NCBI RefSeq assembly: GCF_014637085.1
Contig: NZ_BMEU01000001.1
Coordinates: forward strand, 186,001 to 250,000
DNA from: Comamonas phosphati
GTDB taxonomy: Bacteria > Pseudomonadota > Gammaproteobacteria > Burkholderiales > Burkholderiaceae_C
Direction: 5' to 3'
Length of the DNA: 64,000 bases
The notes under the pieces are model-generated. The model worked only from the letters and a program-made list of their open reading frames with translations, was not told the DNA's origin and ran no database searches. This document shows positions 58,150 to 64,000 of the stretch, in pieces. Made by a program: the position numbers and the translations under genes. The first letter of the stretch is position 1, and the number at the start of each line of letters is the position of its first letter.

Positions 58150-59679
58150 TCAGCTCACGATGCCCAGGTGCCAGGGCACGAACTCGTGGTCGCCCAGGCC
58201 CAGCAGCTCGCTCTTGGTGGCTTCGCCGCTGGCGTGGCGCAGGATCTGCTCGAAGATGCGCCGGCCCATCTCGGGCACCGTGCATTCGCCGTCCACGATC
58301 AGGCCGCAGTTGATGTCCATGTCCTCCGACAAGCGCAGGTACATGGGCGTGTTGCTGGCCAGCTTGATGGTGGGCGCGGGCTTGCTGCCGAACATGGAGC
58401 CGCGCCCCGTGGTGAAGCAGATCAGGTTGGCGCCGCTGGCGATCTGGCCCGTGGAGGCCACGGGGTCGTAGCCGGGCGAGTCCATGAAGACAAAGCCGCT
58501 CTCGGTGATGGGTTCGGCGTATTCGTACACCGCGCGCAGCGGCGTGGTGCCGCCCTTCATGGCCGAGCCCAGCGATTTCTCGAAGATGTTGGCCAGGCCG
58601 CCGGCCTGGTTTCCGTGGCCCACTACGCCGTTGAACTGGGCGTTCTGGCCGGCGGTGTATTTTTCCCACCAGGCCAGGCGGTCCAGCAGCTTCTGGCCGA
58701 CCTCGGGGCTGATGGCGCGGCGCGTGAGCATGAACTCCACGCCGTGGATCTCGGGCGTCTCGCTGAGGATGGCCGTGCCGCCGTGGCGCACCAGGATGTC
58801 CATGGCCGCGCCCAGGGCCGGGTTGGCCGTGATGCCCGAGAAGCCGTCCGAGCCGCCGCATTCCAGGCCGATCTTGAGGTGGGAGGCAGCAACCGTGCTG
58901 CGCTGCGCCTGGTTGGCGATGGGCAGCATTTCCTCGATGGCGGCAATACCGGCCACGATGGTGGCGCGCGTGCCGCCCACGTCCTGCATCACGAAGCTGC
59001 GCAGCAGCTGGCTTTCGTGCAGGCCCTGCGACTCCATCAGCCCGTCGACCTGGTTGCGCTCGCAGCCCAGGCCCACGATGAGCACGCCCGCCAGGTTGGG
59101 GTGGCGCGCGTAGCCGGCCAGCGTGCGGCGCAGCACGTCGAAATGCTCGCTGGGCGAGGACATGCCGCAGCCGCTGGTCTGGGCGAACGCGGCCACGCCG
59201 TCGACGTTGGGAAAAGCCGCCAGCCGCTCGGGCGTGAAGTGCGCGGCGATGTTCTTGATCACGGTGGCCGAGCAGTTCACCGACGACAGGATGCCGACGA
59301 AGTTGCGCGTGCCCACGCGGCCGTCGGCGCGCACAAAGCCCTGGAAGCTGGCGCGCTCGCCCTCGGGTACGTAGTCCACGGGCCGCACGTCGGCGCCGAA
59401 GGCCGGGTCGCGGTAGTAGTCCACCAGCTGCAGGTTGTGGCTGTGCACGTAGTCGCCGGGCTCCAGCTCGCGCGTGGCCACGCCGATCACGGTGTCGTAC
59501 TTTCGGACCTGCTCGCCCGCGGCGATGCGGCGGGCGGCAATCTTGTGGCCCGCCGGCACCTGGGCGCGCGTGCGCTGGGCCAGCCCGGGGATTTCCTGGC
59601 CCAGCGCCAGTGCGGTCCTGGCGACGAACACGTTGTCGTTGGGGTGCAGGTGCAGCAGCGGACTGTCAATGCTGGGCAT
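58150..59679 (-). CDS. Galactarate/altronate dehydratase family protein
   Basis: Removes water from a sugar acid, e.g. galactarate to 5-keto-4-deoxyglucarate. 509 residues with fused small N-terminal SAF domain (about 12-90, VATRELEPGDYVHSHNL) and the large UxaA/GarD domain: GFVRADGRVGTRNFVGILSS, SGCGMSSPSEHF with a metal-binding Cys, and ECGGSDGFSGITANPALG (about 275). Which sugar acid cannot be told. It follows the second Bug receptor by 70 bases, the enzyme that defines the operon's theme. Confidence 0.93.
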   Translation of the reverse strand: MPSIDSPLLHLHPNDNVFVARTALALGQEIPGLAQRTRAQVPAGHKIAARRIAAGEQVRKYDTVIGVATRELEPGDYVHSHNLQLVDYYRDPAFGADVRPVDYVPEGERASFQGFVRADGRVGTRNFVGILSSVNCSATVIKNIAAHFTPERLAAFPNVDGVAAFAQTSGCGMSSPSEHFDVLRRTLAGYARHPNLAGVLIVGLGCERNQVDGLMESQGLHESQLLRSFVMQDVGGTRATIVAGIAAIEEMLPIANQAQRSTVAASHLKIGLECGGSDGFSGITANPALGAAMDILVRHGGTAILSETPEIHGVEFMLTRRAISPEVGQKLLDRLAWWEKYTAGQNAQFNGVVGHGNQAGGLANIFEKSLGSAMKGGTTPLRAVYEYAEPITESGFVFMDSPGYDPVASTGQIASGANLICFTTGRGSMFGSKPAPTIKLASNTPMYLRLSEDMDINCGLIVDGECTVPEMGRRIFEQILRHASGEATKSELLGLGDHEFVPWHLGIVS

Positions 59680-59749
59680 GGGGGGCTTTCATCGTCTTTG
59701 GTTCTGGAGCAGAGCCGTTTTTTTGCGCAGGAGCGGCCCCGGGGATGGG

Positions 59750-60736
59750 TCAACCGCGCATCATCTCGCGCAGCTTGAGCCGGTCGATCAGCACGGTTTC
59801 CTTCTGGTAGACCGTGTTCACGTACTTTCCGTAATCGGGGCCGTCCAGGTACATCACCGGGGCGTCGATCTTGTCGGTCACGGCCTTGAATTCGGGGCTG
59901 GTCACGGCCTGCTTGAAGGCCGCGCGCAGCTTGGCCAGGATGGCCGGGTCAACGCCCCTGGGTGCGCCGATGCCGTTGGGCGCATCGACCACCACGTTGT
60001 AGCCCAGCTCCTTGAGCGTGGGCGTGTTCTGGAAGCGCGGCGGGCGCTGCTCGCCCCAGGTGGCCAGCAGGCGCAGCTTGCCGGCTTCCACATGCGGGGC
60101 CCAGGAGCTGGAGTCGGCCAGGGCATCCACATGCCCGCCCAGCACGCCCTGAAGCGCCTCGGCGCCGCCCTTGTAGGGCACGGCGTTGAACCGGATGCCG
60201 GCCACGCCGGCGAATTCCTCCATGCCCACGTGCGTGGCGCCGCCCACGCCGGCATGGGCGTAGCTGACCTGGCCGGGGCGGCCCTTGGCCGCATCGACCA
60301 GGTCCTTGAGCGTCTTGAAAGGCGAGTCGGCCCGCACGGCAATGCCGAAGGTCTGGCCCGAGGTGCGGGCGATGTAGCTGAAATCCTTGCGCGGATCGGC
60401 GGCCAGCATGCCCAGCTGGGCAAAGCGCGTGACCGAGATCGGTATCTGGCCGATGGTGTAGCCGTCGGGCTTGGCCGAGGCCAGCACCTTGGCACCGATC
60501 ATGCCCGAGGCGCCCGCCCGGTTTTCCACCACGATGCTCTGGCCCAGCACCTTGCCGGCCACGGTGCACAGCGCGCGCATGGACTGGTCGGCCGTACCGC
60601 CCGCGGGCCAGGGGCAGATGAAGACGATGGGACGCTCGGGCCAGCTCTGGGCCATCAGCGGGCGCGTGGCCGCCAGCGCGGCGGCGCCCAGGGAACTGTA
60701 CAGAAAGTCGCGGCGGGTAGGCCGGAAGGGCTGCAT
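59750..60736 (-). CDS. Bug-family (TctC) periplasmic substrate-binding protein 2
   Basis: 328 residues. A twin-arginine export signal (PTRRDFLYSSLG, about 6-17) precedes RPIVFICPWPAGGTADQSMR and VENRAGASGMIGAKV. Tat export distinguishes it from receptor 1, which has a normal signal. First gene of the leftward operon, divergent from the LysR gene across 115 bases (60737-60851). Likely receptor for the operon's inducing sugar acid. Confidence 0.93.
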   Translation of the reverse strand: MQPFRPTRRDFLYSSLGAAALAATRPLMAQSWPERPIVFICPWPAGGTADQSMRALCTVAGKVLGQSIVVENRAGASGMIGAKVLASAKPDGYTIGQIPISVTRFAQLGMLAADPRKDFSYIARTSGQTFGIAVRADSPFKTLKDLVDAAKGRPGQVSYAHAGVGGATHVGMEEFAGVAGIRFNAVPYKGGAEALQGVLGGHVDALADSSSWAPHVEAGKLRLLATWGEQRPPRFQNTPTLKELGYNVVVDAPNGIGAPRGVDPAILAKLRAAFKQAVTSPEFKAVTDKIDAPVMYLDGPDYGKYVNTVYQKETVLIDRLKLREMMRG

Positions 60737-60851
60737 GCGTGGGTCTCCTGTCGAGTTCTATGTTTGTGCAGCCCTGATTGTTCAAAAATACATCATGACA
60801 ATCCAATGAAAAGATAGACTCTCTTCATAACCAAACAGTAATGATGAGACG

Positions 60852-61787
60852 ATGAGCAAGATCGACCGCGTGCTGCGCAGCAATCTCAAGCTGCGCCACC
60901 TGCAACTGCTGGTGGCGCTGGACCAGTTCCGGCATCTGGGCCGGGCGGCGGAGTTTCTGTCGGTCACGCAGCCGGCGGTCTCCAAGACCCTGGCCGAGGT
61001 GGAGCGCATGCTGGGCATGCCGCTGTTCGAGCGCAGCACGCGCGGCACCGAGCCCACGGCCGCGGGCGTGAGCATGGTGCGTTTTGCGCGCTCGGTGCTC
61101 GCGGGCTTCGAACGCACGCGCGACGAGATGGCCGCCGAGGCCAGCGGTGCCCGCGGCCGCACCAGCGTGGGCGCCATGGTCGTGGCCACGCCGGTGCTGC
61201 TGGCCCGGGCCGTGGAACGCCTCAAGGCACGCTCGGCCCAGACCACGGTGCTGGTCGAGGAGGGCGACCTCACGCGGCTGCTGCCCAAGCTGCGCCTGGG
61301 CGAGCTGGACCTGTTCGTGGGCCGGCTGGAGCCAGGCTACGCCTCGCCGGACCTCGAGACCGAAGTCCTGTACCGCGATCCCATGGTGGCCGTGGTGCGG
61401 TCCGGCCATCCGCTGGCGCGCAAGCGCCAGGTGCGCTGGGCCGACATCGCCGGCCAGCCCTGCGTGATGCCGCCGCCCTGGGCTTCGCTGCGCGTCAAGC
61501 TCGAGCAGCAGTTCTTCGCCCACGACCTGCATCCGCCAGCCGATATCGTGGAGTCGGCCTCCTTCCTGTCGCAGATATCCTTTCTGCACCAGCGCGGCGC
61601 CGTGGCCTTCATGGCGCGCACGGTGGCGCAGCACTTTGCGCAGCAGGGGCTGCTGGCCGTGCTCAGGCTGGAGGTGCCGGTGGAGCTGCCGCCCGTAGGC
61701 CTGATCACGCTGCGCGGCCAGCCGATGACGCCGGTGACGGGGCTGCTGGTGGAGTGCCTGCGCGAGGTGGGTGGCTCCATGCACTGA
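60852..61787 (+). CDS. LysR-type regulator of the sugar-acid operon
   Basis: 311 residues. N-terminal helix-turn-helix: LRHLQLLVALDQFRHLGRAA, FLSVTQPAVSKTLAEVERML, then PLFERSTRGTEPTAAG. The RHLQ/FRHLGRAAE version resembles the GbpR/PcaQ-like group controlling sugar and aromatic acid use. Divergent from the seven-gene operon, hence the likely activator, with a substrate-derived inducer. Confidence 0.93.
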   Translation: MSKIDRVLRSNLKLRHLQLLVALDQFRHLGRAAEFLSVTQPAVSKTLAEVERMLGMPLFERSTRGTEPTAAGVSMVRFARSVLAGFERTRDEMAAEASGARGRTSVGAMVVATPVLLARAVERLKARSAQTTVLVEEGDLTRLLPKLRLGELDLFVGRLEPGYASPDLETEVLYRDPMVAVVRSGHPLARKRQVRWADIAGQPCVMPPPWASLRVKLEQQFFAHDLHPPADIVESASFLSQISFLHQRGAVAFMARTVAQHFAQQGLLAVLRLEVPVELPPVGLITLRGQPMTPVTGLLVECLREVGGSMH

Positions 61788-61904
61788 GCCGTGGGGGCGT
61801 GACGCCGGCCATCGCGCCAGATACATGCCAGGCACATCCCGGCGCTGGTGGATATTGCTGCCGGGATAGGGTTGATATTTCAATAAATATTGTATTATTG
61901 AATA

Positions 61905-62231
61905 ATGCAGGAAACCGATGCCGTCAAATCCCTTGCCGCCCTGGCCCAGGAAGTGCGTCTGCGCGTGTTCCGGGCCCTGGTGGTGACTGGCCAGGAAGGG
62001 CTGACGCCCGGCGCCGTGGCCGAGCAGCTGGGCATTGCGCCCAACGCGCTGTCATTCCACCTCAAGGAACTGGCCCATGCCGGCCTGGTCACGCAGGAGC
62101 GCCAGGGACGCAATCTGATCTACCGCGCCTCGTTTCCCGCCATGAACGCGCTACTGGACTATCTGACCGAGAACTGCTGCCAGGGCGCCGACTGTGCCGC
62201 CAGCCAGGCGGCTTCCCGCAAATATTGCTAA
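61905..62231 (+). CDS. arsR: Arsenite-responsive repressor ArsR
   Basis: 108 residues. The winged helix is LTPGAVAEQLGIAPNALSFH (about 33-52) followed by LKELAHAGLVTQERQGRN. The usual As(III) site CVC in the recognition helix is absent. Instead C-terminal Cys 91, 92, 97 and 108 (ENCCQGADC...KYC) form an alternative site, as in the Acidithiobacillus ArsR group. It overlaps arsC by one base. An AT-rich promoter (TTGATATTTCAATAAATATT, 61871-61890) lies just upstream. Confidence 0.93.
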   Translation: MQETDAVKSLAALAQEVRLRVFRALVVTGQEGLTPGAVAEQLGIAPNALSFHLKELAHAGLVTQERQGRNLIYRASFPAMNALLDYLTENCCQGADCAASQAASRKYC

Positions 62232-62755
62232 TGCCCATGCCTGCCATGACCGATTCATCTTCCCCGCTCAACGTGCTGTTTCTGTGTACCCATAATTCGG
62301 CGCGCAGCATCCTGGCCGAGGCCTTGCTCAACCATCTGGGCGACGGCCGCTTCAAGGCCTACTCGGCGGGCAGCAGCCCGCGCGAGAACCAGCGGCCCCA
62401 TCCGCTGGGCCTGCAGGTGCTGCAAAAGGCCGGCATCACCACCGAGGGCCTGCACAGCAAGAGCTGGGACGAGTTTGCGGCGCCGGGCGCACCGCACATG
62501 GACCTGATCATCACCGTGTGCGACAACGCCGCCGGCGAGGCCTGCCCGCTCTGGCCCGGCCATCCGGCCACGGCCCACTGGGGCTACGCGGACCCCAGCG
62601 CGGGCGAAGGCTCCGATGCCGAAAAGCTCGAAGCCTTTCGCCGGACCATGCATGCCATCCACCGCCGGCTGGAGTTGCTGGTCAGCCTGCCGCAGGACAA
62701 GCTGACCAGGGCCATGCTGCAGTCCACCGCACGCGAACTGGTGGGGCCGGCATGA
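62231..62755 (+). CDS. arsC: Arsenate reductase ArsC, low-molecular-weight phosphatase type
   Basis: Reduces arsenate to arsenite for export. 174 residues. The P-loop CTHNSARS (Cys-x5-Arg, about 20-27) and the resolving Cys pair in VCDNAAGEACPLWPG (about 95) fit the thioredoxin-linked type; DP-loop Asp in YADPS. The first ATG (62231) shares its A with the arsR stop; ATG 62246 is an alternative. Ends in ATGA overlapping acr3. Confidence 0.93.
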   Translation: MPMPAMTDSSSPLNVLFLCTHNSARSILAEALLNHLGDGRFKAYSAGSSPRENQRPHPLGLQVLQKAGITTEGLHSKSWDEFAAPGAPHMDLIITVCDNAAGEACPLWPGHPATAHWGYADPSAGEGSDAEKLEAFRRTMHAIHRRLELLVSLPQDKLTRAMLQSTARELVGPA

Positions 62756-63801
62756 AGCAGGGCAGCATGAGCGTTTTCGAGCGCTATCTGACGGTCTGGG
62801 TCGCCTTGTGCATCCTGGTGGGCATTGCCCTGGGCCAGGCTTTTCCGGGTCTGGCGCAGACCATTGGCGGATGGGAAGTCGCGCGGGTCAATCTGCACGT
62901 GGGGCTGCTGATCTGGGTGATGATTGTTCCCATGCTGCTCAAGGTGGACTTCGCCGCCCTGGGGCAGGTGCGCCGGCATGTGCGCGGCATTGGCGTCACG
63001 CTGTTCGTGAACTGGCTGGTCAAGCCGTTCTCCATGGCGCTGCTGGGCTGGCTGTTCATCCGGCACTGGTTTGCTCCCTGGTTGCCGGCCGATCAGATCG
63101 ACAGCTACATCGCGGGCCTGATCCTGCTGGCCGCAGCACCCTGCACCGCCATGGTGTTCGTCTGGAGCCGGCTCACCGGCGGAGACCCGCTGTTCACACT
63201 GTCGCAAGTGGCGCTGAACGACACCATCATGGTGGTCGCCTTCGCGCCCCTGGTGGCCTTTCTGCTGGGGCTGTCCGCCATCACCGTGCCGTGGGCCACG
63301 CTGCTGGTCTCGGTGCTGCTCTACATCGTGGCTCCCGTGGTCCTGGCGCAGTGGCTGCGCCGCCGCCTGCTGGCGCGCGGGCCGGGCGCGCTGGAGGCGG
63401 TGCTGCAGCGCCTGGGGCCCTGGTCGATAGCGGCGCTGCTGCTCACGCTGGTGCTGCTGTTCGCCTTCCAGGGCGAAGCCATCCTGCGCCAGCCCCTGGT
63501 TATCGCGCTGCTGGCCGTGCCCATCCTGGTCCAGGTCTTCTTCAACTCCGCGCTGGCCTACGGGCTCAACCGCGCCTTGGGCGAACAGCATGCGGTCGCC
63601 TGCCCCTCGGCACTGATCGGCGCCTCCAATTTCTTCGAGCTGGCCGTGGCCACGGCCATCAGCCTGTTCGGCTTCGAGTCGGGCGCAGCCCTGGCCACGG
63701 TGGTGGGCGTGCTGGTCGAAGTGCCGGTCATGCTGCTGGTGGTGAAGGTGGTCAACAGCTCGCGCCCCTGGTACGAAGCCGGCGGCCGTACCGCGCGATA
63801 G
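62752..63801 (+). CDS. acr3: Arsenite efflux permease Acr3
   Basis: Ten-helix arsenite exporter. 349 residues. Conserved Cys in APCTAMVFVWSRLTGGDP (about 125) and Glu in NFFELAVATAISLFGF (about 296) are the transport residues known from the Acr3 family. ATG 62752 overlaps the arsC stop, so translation is coupled. Third gene of arsR-arsC-acr3. After it, 63802-64000 shows no recognisable gene. Confidence 0.95.
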   Translation: MKQGSMSVFERYLTVWVALCILVGIALGQAFPGLAQTIGGWEVARVNLHVGLLIWVMIVPMLLKVDFAALGQVRRHVRGIGVTLFVNWLVKPFSMALLGWLFIRHWFAPWLPADQIDSYIAGLILLAAAPCTAMVFVWSRLTGGDPLFTLSQVALNDTIMVVAFAPLVAFLLGLSAITVPWATLLVSVLLYIVAPVVLAQWLRRRLLARGPGALEAVLQRLGPWSIAALLLTLVLLFAFQGEAILRQPLVIALLAVPILVQVFFNSALAYGLNRALGEQHAVACPSALIGASNFFELAVATAISLFGFESGAALATVVGVLVEVPVMLLVVKVVNSSRPWYEAGGRTAR

Positions 63802-64000
63802 CCGGGACGGGTTGGGCGCGGATTCTCTGATCACGGCGGCGGCCGGCGCGCTCGCCGCCGCGACCCCTTCGATGCCCTGAACCGGCCGACATTGCGCAGC
63901 TGGGCGATCGGGCGCCGGCCTCCGATCGCGGGCATCTGCTCCCCGTCGCCGAGGACTGCATCCAGAATCTGGATCCGGCCACCAGCGTGGGTTGGCACAC

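Noticed and set aside
63752-64000. 82-codon leftward frame at the right edge
   Set aside because: Overlaps the end of acr3 antisense and is Arg/Ser/Gly-rich without a domain; possibly a window-edge artefact.

Overview
The window is high-GC DNA, densely packed with genes. Several things point to a betaproteobacterium of the Comamonadaceae, probably close to Delftia, Comamonas or Acidovorax: the gene content (Bug/TctC receptors, an mdtABC-type RND pump, LysR regulators, a suhB/trmJ/cysE block) and the families of short GC-rich dispersed repeats between genes. The genus is inference. I see no phage, plasmid, transposase, CRISPR, rRNA or tRNA genes; it reads as ordinary chromosome. All coordinates and start choices come from reading the sequence, without database searches.

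Left part (1-11.1 kb): two permease genes of a TRAP transporter (the large one runs off the left edge), a lipoprotein glycerophosphodiesterase, then a six-gene operon coxS-L-M-D-E-G. This encodes a molybdenum hydroxylase of the 'form II' CO-dehydrogenase-like group with its maturation proteins, and ends at a strong terminator. 11.1-21.9 kb: a small SnoaL-like protein diverges from an RND efflux operon (adaptor, two inner-membrane pumps, outer-membrane factor). The two pump genes are split by about 600 bases of hairpin-rich repetitive DNA. 21.9-29.4 kb: a small acidic protein, an orphan ABC ATPase, a broken response-regulator remnant, a Fur-box-controlled TonB siderophore receptor with a PepSY membrane partner, psiF, uppP, sixA and a small unknown ORF.

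29.4-44.4 kb is mostly housekeeping: an alpha/beta hydrolase, mutS, a LysR regulator divergent from a nitronate-monooxygenase fusion protein, cfa, a fatty acid hydroxylase, suhB, trmJ, cysE, a nitroreductase, and thiC under a TPP riboswitch. suhB lies between two inverted copies of one repeat. 44.5-52.6 kb: a Tat-exported ferritin-like protein divergent from an ECF sigma/anti-sigma pair, an orphan amino-acid-type binding protein, mogA-darP divergent from pmbA, an EamA exporter and a VF530 protein.

52.6-61.8 kb is a seven-gene leftward catabolic operon with a divergent LysR regulator: two Bug receptors, a galactarate/altronate-type dehydratase, an aldehyde dehydrogenase, a sialidase-fold protein, a D-2-hydroxyacid dehydrogenase and an HpaI-type aldolase. 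Together they look like uptake and breakdown of a sugar acid to pyruvate plus an aldehyde. 61.9-63.8 kb is a translationally coupled arsenic operon arsR-arsC-acr3. The last 200 bases hold nothing I can identify.

The most unusual features are the hairpin-rich block inside mdtBC, the dispersed repeats that have been absorbed into gene ends (coxE, mdtC, psiF), the nitronate monooxygenase-helical domain fusion, and a sialidase-fold protein without a signal peptide inside a sugar-acid operon.
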